Source: Ketobacter alkanivorans (GTDB lineage Bacteria; Pseudomonadota; Gammaproteobacteria; Pseudomonadales; Ketobacteraceae). Taken from it: DNA of 64,000 nt. The notes beneath the pieces were generated by a model. It did not search any database, was not told the DNA's origin, and saw only the letters and a list, made by a program, of their open reading frames with translations. The stretch is taken from contig NZ_CP022684.1 in assembly GCF_002863865.1 (NCBI RefSeq), positions 3,477,990 through 3,541,989 on the forward strand, read 5' to 3'. Both the position numbers and the translations under genes were made by a program. Below, piece by piece: positions 1 through 9,241 of the stretch. Every line of letters begins with the position of its first letter. The stretch's first letter is position 1.

Positions 1-851
1 GCGCAGTAGCAGAGAAGCTGGCTGCCCGCTCCATGACGCTGGTGTTGCGACCGGCGGCGCATCTGCACGACACAGTGCGCGCGTTGAAGCAGCCACTGGA
101 TCGGGCGTTTAATTTAGTAGCGCGGCTGAATGGATATTTGAATCCGTTGTTTGTGTTCACGGTCAGTACTGCACCGGTGGTGGATTTGATGGCTCGGGAT
201 CTTGAAGTGCTGGAGCAGCGCCTGTCCGGGTTGAAAAGGTCTGTGGCGCGGCTGTCGGATCAGGAGCTGATCTCCGGTTTACCCCAGCCAATAGAGGATC
301 AGTTGGGTGTGTACGGCCCTCGCTTCAAGGTCATGGAGAAAGAAACCGCAGATGTGGCCAACCAAATGGCATTGCTGATGGGAAAAATGAATCATTTGGT
401 GGAAATTAGTGCACGTTTAGAGCCGTTGATGCGCATGGCGGTGGCCCTTAACAGCGCCATTGATCAATTGGTGCCTTCTATGGTGCTGCTGAAAAAACTC
501 GGCAAGGCACTGGCTAACGTGCAAACCCGTTATGAACAGGAAGGCTCCCTGACCAGCAAAGTAGATGAAGCGCTGGCGGAGCTGGATCTGCCAATGGATG
601 CATTGATCCAGCTTGAGTATCAGCTGCAGCAGGAAGTAGACAGCTATATTGATCCCATTCTTGAGCCTTTGCAGGAGCTGACTGCGCACATCAAGGGTAC
701 GATGCCGAATACCCACGAGTTAAACGGTCTTGAAAGTACCTTGTTGGCTCAGCACAACCGCTTTAATGTGGTGCTCAAGATGTCCCATGTGCTGTTCGAT
801 AACTTTGATCACCTGTTACAGGAATATCGCCTCATGTCTCACGTGGCTTAG
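1..851 (+). CDS. Helical protein of unknown function, 5' end outside window
   Basis: The reading frame is already open at the left edge (frame starting at base 3) and continues through the ATG at 33, so the gene very likely begins upstream of the window; the ATG at 33 should not be taken as the true start. The visible ~280 residues are rich in Leu, Glu, Gln and Met with heptad-like spacing and no Cys, which suggests long amphipathic helices or a coiled coil. No membrane segment, signal peptide or catalytic motif is visible in this part. A short intergenic gap separates it from the next plus-strand gene. I do not recognise the family; the function is unknown. Confidence 0.7.
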   Translation, partial: AVAEKLAARSMTLVLRPAAHLHDTVRALKQPLDRAFNLVARLNGYLNPLFVFTVSTAPVVDLMARDLEVLEQRLSGLKRSVARLSDQELISGLPQPIEDQLGVYGPRFKVMEKETADVANQMALLMGKMNHLVEISARLEPLMRMAVALNSAIDQLVPSMVLLKKLGKALANVQTRYEQEGSLTSKVDEALAELDLPMDALIQLEYQLQQEVDSYIDPILEPLQELTAHIKGTMPNTHELNGLESTLLAQHNRFNVVLKMSHVLFDNFDHLLQEYRLMSHVA

Positions 852-930
852 TTCGAAGGTGGTTTGTGGGCTATGTTTGTAGACGTTGTGCGCTTACAAT
901 AGCCCCTCATTTCGAGCGCAGGGCCATCTC

Positions 931-1242
931 ATGGAATTAACCGAACAACTTATTGGGGATTGTTCCCCTTATATCGGCAATCTGATTTACGACATCGACG
1001 TGCGGATGGTGTTTGTGGAGCTGATGGACGCGCCTGAAACCCAAAACCTGAAACGGCGTATCGTCTTCCCGGGGATTGTTTCGTACAACGAAACCAATCT
1101 GCTGAATGAGCCGGAAGACGATGATATTGATGATGTGGTCAGCATTCAGCGCATTGATGCCAAGCGAATCATACTGACCACCTACAAGAAAGAAATTCTG
1201 TTACATCTTTCAGAAGAGCCGTTTATAGAAGAAATCGAGTGA
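931..1242 (+). CDS. Small acidic hypothetical protein
   Basis: Encodes 103 residues if started at the ATG at 931; a TTG at 886 in the same frame would add 15 residues that look like non-coding sequence. A purine-rich GCAGGG lies shortly upstream of the ATG. The protein is acidic, with a run of Glu/Asp around residues 58-66, a predicted mixed alpha/beta content, no Cys-rich motif and no membrane segment. It lies between a helical protein on the same strand and the convergent psd gene. I do not recognise the family and assign no function. Confidence 0.6.
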   Translation: MELTEQLIGDCSPYIGNLIYDIDVRMVFVELMDAPETQNLKRRIVFPGIVSYNETNLLNEPEDDDIDDVVSIQRIDAKRIILTTYKKEILLHLSEEPFIEEIE

Positions 1243-1264
1243 TTGAGCGGGCGCTGGTATGGTG

Positions 1265-2125
1265 TTAGAGCAGAGTGCCTATCTGCTCACCCATGCACAC
1301 CCGTGAACCGTTCTGCAGCGACTCATTCCATTTAACCTTGTCTTTACCAAACAGTACGATGGCGGTGGAGCCCAATTTGAAACGGCCCATTTCATCGCCT
1401 CGAGCCAGTTCCAGGCGCTTGTCCACCGGAGCGTAATCGAAGGTTTTCAATGTTCGTGTCGGGGGCGTCACCATGCCTTCCCACACGGTTTCTATACTGG
1501 CCACGATCATGGCACCCACCAACACCACAGCCATGGGGCCGATCTCAGTGTCAAAAAACGCCACCACCCGTTCGTTGCGGGCGAACAGCGCGGGCACCTG
1601 TCCGGCGGTGAGGTTGTTCACCGAAAACAGTTTTCCGGGTACGTACACCATTTCGGTCAGTTTGCCGCCAAAGGGCATGTGTACCCGGTGGTAATCACTG
1701 GGGGACAGGTAGACGGTGGCGAATTGACCGTTGCGGAAAGGCTCGGCGTGGCGGGCATCGCCCCCCAGTAGCTGACCCAACGTATAGTGATGCCCCTTGG
1801 CCTGGAAGATGCGGTCGTCATCAATGGGGCCGATCTGGCTGATGGCACCATCGGCGGGGCTGGCAATGCCTTCCCCGGTAATGGGGCGCACGCCGTCTTT
1901 CAGGGCGCGGGTAAAGAAATCGTTGAAGGTGGCGTAGGCCAGCGGGTTTTCTTCAGCCGCCAGGGTCATGTCGATGTTGTACTGACGTACAAAAAAATTG
2001 ATGAAGCTGTTCTTGATCAGTGGCCAGCGGGTTTCTGCTAACAGGCCTGCGGCGCGGGACAGGAGGTGCTGCGGCACGCAATATTGGGGAAGCACTTTCA
2101 AGCGATTCAGTGCGGAATCAGTCAT
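1265..2125 (-). CDS. psd: Phosphatidylserine decarboxylase proenzyme
   Basis: Converts phosphatidylserine to phosphatidylethanolamine at the inner membrane, the last step of PE synthesis. At 286 residues it has the usual bacterial length. The self-cleavage motif LGST lies near residue 251, where the Ser becomes the pyruvoyl cofactor of the small alpha chain; the conserved His-containing stretch DYHRVHMPFGG is in the middle of the protein. The ATG at 2125 lies 49 bases after the real end of the sulfurtransferase gene rhdA on the same strand, an arrangement known from Pseudomonas. There is no sign of damage in psd itself. Confidence 0.97.
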   Translation of the reverse strand: MTDSALNRLKVLPQYCVPQHLLSRAAGLLAETRWPLIKNSFINFFVRQYNIDMTLAAEENPLAYATFNDFFTRALKDGVRPITGEGIASPADGAISQIGPIDDDRIFQAKGHHYTLGQLLGGDARHAEPFRNGQFATVYLSPSDYHRVHMPFGGKLTEMVYVPGKLFSVNNLTAGQVPALFARNERVVAFFDTEIGPMAVVLVGAMIVASIETVWEGMVTPPTRTLKTFDYAPVDKRLELARGDEMGRFKLGSTAIVLFGKDKVKWNESLQNGSRVCMGEQIGTLL

Positions 2126-2173
2126 GTCATGGTTACCTGATTAAAAAATGGGGGCTGGTTCTGCCAGGCGCGA

Positions 2174-3009
2174 TTATGAGCCGTTCGGGGCATCCGTTTC
2201 AACGGGTGTGTGCGGATCATTACCCCATTCGGACCAAGAGCCGGGGTAAGCCTGAATGTTTTCAAAGCCGAGGATCTTGCCCAGCAGGTAGGTAAAACCG
2301 GAGCGATGGTGGCTTTGACAGTGAGTGACAATATGTTTGTCTGCACGGATGCCCAGAGCGGCAAGTTCCTGGCGTACTTCGTTGAGGTCGCGGATGCGCA
2401 GGCCATTGTGGCGATCCATGGCGCGAATCCATTCATAGTTAACCGCGCCGGGGATGTGGCCATTCTTGGCTGCGCCCTGTCGTATACCCAGGTATTCCTC
2501 GGGGAGCGGGCATCCCAAATCACGAAGTTGGGCAGATCCAATCGTTGCAGGATCTCATCTTTGGTCAGGGTGGGGCGGGGATCGATGGATACGCTGTATT
2601 CGCTGGGAGAAGGCACGTTCACGCCTTCCTCCAGTGGCCGTTGCTCCCCGGCCCAGGCGTGCAGTCCGCCATTGAGGTAGGAGTAGTGCGTGTGGCCCAG
2701 CACATCCAGAGTCCAGATCAGGCGTCCGGCCCAACCGCCGCCTTCATCGTCGTAGGCGATAACATGGGTGTCCGGGGTGAGCCCCAAGGCAGAAAATACG
2801 CTGGCCAGAACGGAGGCGTCCGGCAGCTTGCCGGGGCCGGGGGTACGGCCGCTCATCAGTTGGTTAAAGGGCAGGTACACTGCGCCGGGAATGTGCGCGC
2901 TGGCGTATTGCTCAGGGCGGCACAAGTCCACGATCAGCAGGTTGGGGTGGTTCAATAACGGTTCCAGGTCTGCCGGTTCAATCAGCAGTGGTAGATTCAG
3001 AGGCGTCAT
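2174..3009 (-). pseudogene. rhdA: Two-domain rhodanese sulfurtransferase, broken by a frameshift
   Basis: Thiosulfate sulfurtransferase of the RhdA type, which moves sulfane sulfur from thiosulfate to a thiophilic acceptor. The N-terminal, non-catalytic rhodanese domain (from the ATG at 3009, preceded by AAGGA) reads well to the words VIWDARSP near base 2505. There the frame is lost: the catalytic second domain, with YLGIRQGAAKNGHIPGAVNY and the active-site loop HCQSHHRSG typical of RhdA, continues in another frame to a TAA at 2174. One missing C in the short C run at about 2500-2505 (minus strand) would restore a single ~278-residue protein. Either a true mutation or a one-base sequencing/assembly error. 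Followed by psd, as in Pseudomonas. Confidence 0.85.
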
Positions 3010-3073
3010 ACTGCGTCCTTCGCTCGGGTCTGCGCCATTGTAACACTTTTATGTCTGATCCCAAGGTTCGGGC

Positions 3074-4825
3074 TCAGCCGTTAGCGGGTTTGGCCGCCGC
3101 TCGTTTGCCGCGGGCAATCAGGTGTTTGCTGCAGGAGGTGCAGGCGACTTTGAACACTTTATATTCTGATTCAGACAGGCCGATGCGGTCGTTCAAGCCT
3201 CTGTCGGCGTAGAACAGGCCGTACGCCCCTTTGTGGTTGAAGACAGACATCACGAAAAAGGTGTCGCTTTGGGAGGCCTGTTTGAAGCTGCCTGGTACTA
3301 AGCCGGTGGCCGGTGCCGGGCGATCGGGGCTGAGCCACAGCGCAGCCGGTTGCTTCAGAAGCTTGCTGAACAGGTTGCTGGGCTGCAGGCCTACAGAGCA
3401 TTTTCTGAGCAGTGGGTAGTCTTCGCAGCCGGTTGCATAATAGGCGTCCAGGCTGTGCTTGCCGCGATTGTAGATGGCCACCATGACCCGCTTCAGGGGG
3501 GTGGTTTCTGCCAGGATGTCCACCACATAGCGGATGGATTCGTATTCCGTCGAGAAGTAGTCGGGCTCCAGCAGCAGCTTCTGTAACCGGGCTTCGAATT
3601 CCTGCTTTTTCTCATAAGACACAAAGCCGGGATGCGGTGCCGCTACCGGTTGGCTGGCCAGAGGCCTGGGAGCATTGAGAATGGCGTCGCGATCCAGATC
3701 CGCAGGCAGATGTTCGCTGTGCATGCCGATAGGCTTCGCGGTCTGTTTTGCTGGCCTGGCTTTGTTTTCTGGTGTGGCTGGGTTGGCCTCCACCCCGTAC
3801 AGTTTTGCTATGGTTGTAGGCAGTTCTGCGGGCTTTACTCGCCGTGGTTGTCTTGGTTGCAGTGGCCACAGCAGGCCATTGGCGGCGGCCTGAATGCCCG
3901 GTAGTCGCCAGCGGTGGGCCGTGCTTATGGCCACCTCTTTGGCCAGGGTTTCAATGTGCTCCAGGGGCTGTTCCAGATAGGCCGCGATGACATCCAGACA
4001 GCGGCGGCTTTGGGGTGAATACCAGTCCCGCGCCACTTCCAACGCCAGGTTGTTACTGAGGGCGATGGGCAGGGCGGGTGTGTTTACCAGGCGGCCATCG
4101 GCTGTGCGATTGGGGATGGTGTAATGGGGATCCTGTTGATGGCGGCGAGCACAGCGCAGCAAAAAACGGGAGGAGGGCAGGTTGGCGCTGGATAACGCCG
4201 CTGCGATGCCTTCCGGGATATGCCAGCGCTTGGCCAGCGTCGTGGCTATTTGCTCGCGCGTGCAGCCCAATACCGCCAGCTCTGCTTCTGCCAGCGGCAC
4301 CTGTTCACGGCGGAACAGGGTATCAATGATGTTCATCTCCTTGTGGGCGAAACGCCACAGGCACCAGGTAGGCACCCCATACAGCAAGGCTCCGATAAAC
4401 ATGGCATCGGGGCTGGCCTGATTGCGGAACTGCGCCCAGCTGGCGGCTTGCTCTGCGGCGTGCAGGCTGGTGCTGATGGCTTGAAAGTAGTGGTAGTCTC
4501 GCGGGTCTTTGGCATCGCCTTTAGTGGCCTTGAACTGACGCACAAGGATGGTGAGCTTGTCCAGACCCAGCATCGAGACACAATGATGGGGGTTGGCCAG
4601 CGTGCCTGCTGCGCGGTCACCGAACTGGCGGTTGCACTCACGTACCACATGCACTCGCATCACCGGATCACTGGCAACCACATCACCAATGGCGTTGAGT
4701 GAAGTATCGGGATCTTTCAACAGACGCCCTATCTTGCGGGCGCTGGCGGGCAGCACCGGAAGCAGGTGGTCGTCCAGAATGGTGATCCAGTTTTCCAGCC
4801 CTTTGGGTTGAAATGCGCTCGACAT
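3074..4825 (-). CDS. HDOD-domain signalling protein with C-terminal GAF-like region
   Basis: A 583-residue cytoplasmic protein. Residues ~15-230 match the HDOD fold (a helical, HD-like domain without the metal-binding His-Asp pair), seen in LLPVLPASARKIGRLL and the following helices. A Pro/Ala/Lys-rich linker follows at ~330-390, and residues ~400-570 look like a GAF-type sensor region (FEARLQKLLLEPDYFSTE, then a beta-rich part with DTFFVMSVFNHKGAYGLFYADR). HDOD proteins usually act as adaptors in motility, chemotaxis or cyclic-di-GMP signalling. Its neighbour motA is divergent, and the same neighbourhood (HDOD gene beside motAB) exists in Pseudomonas, so a link to motility is inferred, not shown. 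Confidence 0.8.
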   Translation of the reverse strand: MSSAFQPKGLENWITILDDHLLPVLPASARKIGRLLKDPDTSLNAIGDVVASDPVMRVHVVRECNRQFGDRAAGTLANPHHCVSMLGLDKLTILVRQFKATKGDAKDPRDYHYFQAISTSLHAAEQAASWAQFRNQASPDAMFIGALLYGVPTWCLWRFAHKEMNIIDTLFRREQVPLAEAELAVLGCTREQIATTLAKRWHIPEGIAAALSSANLPSSRFLLRCARRHQQDPHYTIPNRTADGRLVNTPALPIALSNNLALEVARDWYSPQSRRCLDVIAAYLEQPLEHIETLAKEVAISTAHRWRLPGIQAAANGLLWPLQPRQPRRVKPAELPTTIAKLYGVEANPATPENKARPAKQTAKPIGMHSEHLPADLDRDAILNAPRPLASQPVAAPHPGFVSYEKKQEFEARLQKLLLEPDYFSTEYESIRYVVDILAETTPLKRVMVAIYNRGKHSLDAYYATGCEDYPLLRKCSVGLQPSNLFSKLLKQPAALWLSPDRPAPATGLVPGSFKQASQSDTFFVMSVFNHKGAYGLFYADRGLNDRIGLSESEYKVFKVACTSCSKHLIARGKRAAAKPANG

Positions 4826-4911
4826 AGCCCGTGAGGTATCCCGTCAGTTGTTAAATCCTGCAAGCTGTCCTTAACTTTAAACTATAGACGTTGAAATGCT
4901 CTGTAGGTCAT

Positions 4912-5763
4912 ATGATTAAACTAGTTGGATTTTTAATCGTCATTGGCAGCGTGCTGGGAGGCTATGTGCTGTCCCATGGCGAGCTGATGACATTGTGGCA
5001 GCCTTTTGAATTGCTGATTATTGCAGGGTCAGCATTTGGGGCGTTTATTGTGGCCAATCCACTGCATGTGGTGGTGGATGTGTTCAAAACCGTGTGGCGC
5101 TCACTGCTGGGACACCATTACGGCCAGGCTATGTACATGGATTTACTGTCGCTGCTGTATGAGCTGTTCAACAAGGCTCGTCGTAATGGCTTGATGTCCA
5201 TAGAGGAGGACGTAGAAGAGCCTGATCAGAGCGACATATTCGAGCGCTACCCGCGCATCACCGAAGAGCACCTGTTGCTGGAATTCATTTGCGACTACCT
5301 ACGCATTATATCCTCAGGCAACCTGTCGGCGTTTGAGTTGGAAACCCTGATGGATCAGGATATCGAAACCAGCCTGCTGGAAGCCGAGCATCCGGCCCAT
5401 GCTTTGGGCAGGGTGTCGGATGCCTTGCCGGGCTTCGGTATTGTGGCAGCCGTTATGGGTATCGTTATTACCATGAAATCATTGGGTGGGCCGCCGGGCG
5501 AGCTGGGCCTGCACGTGGCTGCCGCACTGGTGGGTACTTTCCTGGGGGTGCTACTGGCTTATGGTTTTGTGGGCCCCCTCAGTAACGCGCTGGAGCATGA
5601 AGCCAAGGAGCGTATCCAGGCGCTGTCTTGTGTCAAAACTGCGATCCTGGCCATGGTCAACGGCATTCCCCCTCAATTGGCGGTGGAGTTCGGGCGTAAG
5701 ACCATTTTTTCCAGCGATCGCCCCTCGTTCTCGGCGCTTGAGGATCACCTGCGGGGCCGCTGA
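4912..5763 (+). CDS. motA: Flagellar motor stator protein MotA
   Basis: Inner-membrane stator subunit that with MotB forms the ion channel driving flagellar rotation. The ATG at 4912 gives 283 residues, the usual Pseudomonas-type length; an upstream in-frame TTG at 4891 would add seven unlikely residues. Four membrane segments are visible: near residues 3-20, 33-52, ~170-190 and ~202-222, with the large cytoplasmic loop between the second and third holding charged residues for contact with the rotor protein FliG. The segment FGIVAAVMGIVITMKSLGG is typical of the third helix. The stop codon overlaps the motB start as TGATG, indicating translational coupling. Confidence 0.96.
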   Translation: MIKLVGFLIVIGSVLGGYVLSHGELMTLWQPFELLIIAGSAFGAFIVANPLHVVVDVFKTVWRSLLGHHYGQAMYMDLLSLLYELFNKARRNGLMSIEEDVEEPDQSDIFERYPRITEEHLLLEFICDYLRIISSGNLSAFELETLMDQDIETSLLEAEHPAHALGRVSDALPGFGIVAAVMGIVITMKSLGGPPGELGLHVAAALVGTFLGVLLAYGFVGPLSNALEHEAKERIQALSCVKTAILAMVNGIPPQLAVEFGRKTIFSSDRPSFSALEDHLRGR

Positions 5764-6800
5764 TGGAATTCGATAATGGTAACAAGCCCATCGTCGTCCG
5801 CCGTATACGCAAAGTTCAGGGTGGCCACCACGGTGGTGCCTGGAAAGTAGCCTTTGCCGATTTCGCCACGGCCATGATGGCCTTCTTTTTAGTGCTGTGG
5901 CTGATGGAGGCCACAACCGTAGAAGAAAAAGCCGCCATTTCCGGTTACTTTTCCGATCCCACCGCATTCAGCGAAGGCGGCTCTCCTTATGTTATTGATC
6001 TGGGCGGCGGCCTGAAAGACGACCAATACTCAGGCGAATCCAATGTAGAAACCCCGGACACTAAAATTCAGGACAAGGGCGTAGTGCTCACCGAAGAAAC
6101 GGTGCAGGATCTGGCCGCGCAAATTGAAAGCCGTAAATTTCAGGAGCTGAAGAAAACCCTGGAAACCCGCATCCAGGAGGACGCAAACCTGCGCAAGTAT
6201 CGGGATCAGATCATCATGGAAGTCACCAAAGATGGCCTGCAAATTCAGATCGTCGATGCCAAGTCCCGCCCCATGTTCGATAGCGGCAGCGATGAAATCA
6301 AACCCTACATGAATGAAATTCTGCAGGCCTTGGCGGGAACCATTGCCAATGTGCCCAATGGCCTCAGTATTACTGGCCACACCGACGCCCAGGCCTTTAC
6401 CGACCGCAGCGATTATTCCAATTGGGAGCTGTCGGCGGATCGTGCCAACGCTGCACGGCGGGCGCTGCAGAAAAACGGTGTTGCAGAAAAGCAATTAACC
6501 CAGGTGGTGGGGCTGGCGTCCTCCATGCTGTACGACAAAACGGATCCGGAAAACCCCATTAACCGCCGCATCAGTTTACTGGTTATGAGCGAGCGTACCG
6601 AAGCAAAACTGAAAGCCCAGCAGCAGGGTAAGCCGTTGCCGGTGGATCAGGAGTTCCCATCACCCCAGCCGGAGGCAGCGGTGCCGGATGAGGCCACCGA
6701 ATTTGAAGCCTTCGACCGCCTGCGCAAAACCATGTCCCGCAAATCGGCCCAAGGGGCAGAACCCGTTCGGGATGAACCGGTCCGTGATGAGTTGTTTTGA
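5763..6800 (+). CDS. motB: Flagellar motor stator protein MotB
   Basis: Partner of MotA that anchors the stator to peptidoglycan. A single N-terminal membrane helix near residues 28-50 (KVAFADFATAMMAFFLVLWL) contains the conserved channel Asp. A plug/linker region follows, and residues ~155-285 form an OmpA-like peptidoglycan-binding domain with the signature SITGHTDAQAF and NWELSADRAN. The last ~60 residues are Pro/Glu/Arg-rich and probably disordered. Length is 345 residues, usual for the family. Translation is coupled to motA by a TGATG overlap, and a strong hairpin terminator follows at 6806-6850. No other flagellar genes are in the window. Confidence 0.96.
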   Translation: MEFDNGNKPIVVRRIRKVQGGHHGGAWKVAFADFATAMMAFFLVLWLMEATTVEEKAAISGYFSDPTAFSEGGSPYVIDLGGGLKDDQYSGESNVETPDTKIQDKGVVLTEETVQDLAAQIESRKFQELKKTLETRIQEDANLRKYRDQIIMEVTKDGLQIQIVDAKSRPMFDSGSDEIKPYMNEILQALAGTIANVPNGLSITGHTDAQAFTDRSDYSNWELSADRANAARRALQKNGVAEKQLTQVVGLASSMLYDKTDPENPINRRISLLVMSERTEAKLKAQQQGKPLPVDQEFPSPQPEAAVPDEATEFEAFDRLRKTMSRKSAQGAEPVRDEPVRDELF

Positions 6801-6805
6801 ATAAT

Positions 6806-6850
6806 AAAAAGCCCCTGCCGAGTATTGTGACCAACGGCAGAGGCTTTTTT
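6806..6850. terminator. Bidirectional rho-independent terminator
   Basis: AAAAAGCCCCTGCCG pairs with CGGCAGAGGCTTTTTT around an 18-base loop, giving A and T runs on both sides. It sits between the convergent motB and the PEP-CTERM gene and can end transcripts from both. Confidence 0.85.
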
Positions 6851-6879
6851 AACCTACCGGCAATGAAACCATTAATCGT

Positions 6880-7476
6880 TTATTTGGCGCTACGCTTTCG
6901 TACCCATATACCGGCAATACCCAGCGCAGTCAAAAACACCGAAGCGGGTTCTGGTACAGGCACGCTTGCTGCCTCGATGCTGTCCAGTTGATAACGTATT
7001 TTTCGACCTATCCCGTCGGAGTTGGAAAACATGAATTCCATCAAATTGCTGCTGCCTGGCGCGCCCAAGGGGAGGTCGTCTTCTACAAACGAGTTGTAGC
7101 CATTAACAAACACAAAAGAGAACCCGGTGAGGCTCCAGTCGCCGATGGTCAGGCTGGATAAATTGGTAGCAGGGTTGCTGCCGGAGGAATAACCCAGCAA
7201 TACATCCAGCAAAGCCGGCACGCCGGTGGGCGACACGTTGTTGCCAACCAAACCATAGCCGGAGTCGGCTGTTACGGAAGATCCGCCAACAACCATATCG
7301 ATGTCAGAAAACGCGTCCTGGTAGGCAGTGAAAGATGCATTGTTGTAACCTGGCACTGGCACAGACCCTACTTCTGTCGCTTCGTTTTCGTAGGTGAAAC
7401 TGCCACTCAGGGCCGTGCTGCCTGAAAAGATGGTTCCAGCGGAAACCCATGTGTTGTTATCGGTGTATTCCCCCAA
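6880..7476 (-). CDS. PEP-CTERM sorting-domain protein lacking a signal peptide
   Basis: The C-terminus has a textbook PEP-CTERM signal: VPVPEPASVFLTALGIAGI followed by a basic tail WVRKRSAK, recognised by exosortase for export and anchoring or processing. The rest (about 170 residues) is Ser/Gly/Asn-rich, beta-type and Cys-free, like many secreted PEP-CTERM proteins. Such proteins need an N-terminal signal peptide, but the only available start here is a TTG at 7476, and the same frame upstream has stops (TAA and TGA) within 100 bases. The gene is therefore probably truncated at its 5' end or decayed. Exosortase is not in this window. The terminator at 6806-6850 lies just downstream. Confidence 0.6.
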   Translation of the reverse strand: MGEYTDNNTWVSAGTIFSGSTALSGSFTYENEATEVGSVPVPGYNNASFTAYQDAFSDIDMVVGGSSVTADSGYGLVGNNVSPTGVPALLDVLLGYSSGSNPATNLSSLTIGDWSLTGFSFVFVNGYNSFVEDDLPLGAPGSSNLMEFMFSNSDGIGRKIRYQLDSIEAASVPVPEPASVFLTALGIAGIWVRKRSAK

Positions 7477-7590
7477 CCCGGCCCGTTACCGTGGCGAAGT
7501 CAGGCGGATAAACTCTACATTTTACTGCTGCCAAGATCAATATACGTACAGTAACGTAAGTAGCTCAGTCATGGCTTCTGCGCCAAACCA

Positions 7591-8604
7591 TCATTGAGCG
7601 TTCAGCAAGGCTTCCCGAATGGCAAAATAGTTATTGAAGCGCTGTGGGTTAACGTCGCCCCGTTCCACCGCTGCCAGCAGGGCGCAGCCGGGTTCTTTTT
7701 GGTGTTTGCAATCACGGAACTTGCACTCAAAGCGCCAGGGCTCGAAATCCTGAAAGCCATCGATCACCTTGTCCGGGTCTAGGTGCCACAGGCCAAATTC
7801 ACGGATGCCGGGGGAATCGATAAGATCGCCCCCCGTGGGGAAGTGAAACAGGCGGGCGTTGGTGGTGGTGTGTCGCCCCAGTTTGGAGTTTTCCGACAGT
7901 TCGCCCACTTTGGCGTTCACGCCGGGCATCAGGCCGTTTACCAGTGAGGATTTACCCACGCCGGACTGCCCCACGAACACCGAAGTGTGCTGATCCAGTT
8001 GTTCTTTCAGCTCCTCCAGTCCCTGCTCCGTTTTGGCCGAACACTCCCAAACGTCATAGCCAATGTCGCGGTAGACTTTGAGCAAATCGTCCAGCATGGC
8101 CTCGTTCATGTCGGTGATGAGGTCGGTTTTGTTGAGCAGTATTTTGATGTTGAGCTGTTGCAGTTCGGCAGCCACCAAATAGCGATCAATGAGGACGCCT
8201 GAGGGGGCTGGCTCGGGGGTGATGACCAGCACCATAAAATCGATGTTGGCCGCTACCGGTTTCAGGTTGCCGCGTGGGTCAGGGCGGGATAGCAGCGAAC
8301 CGCGGGGGAGCACGGTTTCTATGACGCCATACCCGGATTTCCCCTGTCGCATGACAACCTTGTCGCCAGCCACGATAGCGCCGACATTGGCGCGGAAATG
8401 GCACTGGGCGGTTTGGTTAGGGCTGGAATGAGGCTCTACCTCCACGAAGGTGCCGAAGTGGCTTACCACCAGGCCTTCCTCCTCATCACCCAACTCGTCG
8501 GAATCGCCCACTTCGTTGACTTTTTTGGTCAAGCGGGCCGCTTTTTCTTCCTGCACTTTCTGGATGCGCCAGGATTGGCGACGGGTGAGTTTGCGTTTGC
8601 TCAT
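7591..8604 (-). CDS. rsgA: Ribosome small-subunit assembly GTPase RsgA
   Basis: Circularly permuted GTPase that checks late maturation of the 30S subunit. The 337-residue protein begins with a basic segment rich in Lys and Arg that contacts RNA, followed by an OB-fold. The G motifs appear in permuted order: NKTD near residue 160, the P-loop GQSGVGKSS near 215, then DSPGI near 260. A zinc site of three Cys and one His follows at ~285-305 (C-K-F-R-D-C-K-H ... PGC). It is divergent from orn with about 90 bases between starts, an arrangement shared with Pseudomonas. Confidence 0.97.
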   Translation of the reverse strand: MSKRKLTRRQSWRIQKVQEEKAARLTKKVNEVGDSDELGDEEEGLVVSHFGTFVEVEPHSSPNQTAQCHFRANVGAIVAGDKVVMRQGKSGYGVIETVLPRGSLLSRPDPRGNLKPVAANIDFMVLVITPEPAPSGVLIDRYLVAAELQQLNIKILLNKTDLITDMNEAMLDDLLKVYRDIGYDVWECSAKTEQGLEELKEQLDQHTSVFVGQSGVGKSSLVNGLMPGVNAKVGELSENSKLGRHTTTNARLFHFPTGGDLIDSPGIREFGLWHLDPDKVIDGFQDFEPWRFECKFRDCKHQKEPGCALLAAVERGDVNPQRFNNYFAIREALLNAQ

Positions 8605-8692
8605 TAGGGCCTTTGCGGTCAGAATTCGGTTCTTGCGCTATTCTACGTTAATACCCGTAGGGCACAACTTATTAGGTACTGAAGGATTATTC

Positions 8693-9241
8693 ATGACCAC
8701 TGATCGTAAAAACAATCTTATTTGGCTGGATCTCGAAATGACCGGGTTAGACCCCGATAGCGACGTCATCATCGAAATTGCCACCATTGTCACCGATGCT
8801 GACCTCAATATCCTGGCCGAGGGGCCGGTGTTTGCGGTGCACCAGAGTGATGGCACCCTGGCCAAAATGGATGAGTGGTGTACCAATCAGCATGGCAAGT
8901 CCGGTCTGACCGAGCGGGTGCGCGCCAGTGAGGTGAACGAGCAGCAGGCGGAGCAGGCCACCATCGAATTTCTGTCGCAATGGGTGGATGATCGTGCCTC
9001 CCCCATGTGTGGCAACAGCATCTGTCAGGATCGCCGCTTTTTGTACCGCTATATGCCCAAGCTGGAGGCGTTTTTCCACTATCGCAACCTGGATGTCAGT
9101 ACCTTGAAAGAGCTGGCGCGGCGTTGGAAACCGGATGCGCTGGAGGGCTTCAAAAAGTCCGCCACCCATCTTGCGCTGGATGATATTCGAGAGTCCATCG
9201 CCGAACTGAAACATTACCGTCAGACGTTTATTCAGTCTTAG
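8693..9241 (+). CDS. orn: Oligoribonuclease
   Basis: DEDDh 3'-5' exonuclease that degrades 2-5 nt RNAs, including pGpG made from cyclic-di-GMP, to mononucleotides; essential in many gammaproteobacteria. The 182-residue product shows the DEDD residues in DLEMTGLD near residue 13, a central Asp in [15 protein letters not shown], and [11 protein letters not shown] near the C-terminus with the catalytic His and last Asp. The ATG at 8693 is chosen over a much longer frame opening at 8450 because GAAGGA precedes it by a normal distance and the family starts here. The 3' end overlaps the 3' end of convergent queG by 14 bases. Confidence 0.97.
   Translation: MTTDRKNNLIWLDLEMTGLDPDSDVIIEIATIVTDADLNILAEGPVFAVHQSDGTLAKMDEWCTNQHGKSGLTERVRASEVNEQQAEQATIEFLSQWVDDRASPMCGNSICQDRRFLYRYMPKLEAFFHYRNLDVSTLKELARRWKPDALEGFKKSATHLALDDIRESIAELKHYRQTFIQS

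Noticed and set aside
2122..2515. Long continuation of the rhdA N-terminal frame to base 2122, overlapping psd
   Set aside because: After DARSP the residues lose all family resemblance and the true catalytic domain reads in another frame; this part is an artefact of the frameshift.
8450..8692. Upstream extension of orn
   Set aside because: Runs antisense through rsgA; GAAGGA and the family start favour the ATG at 8693.
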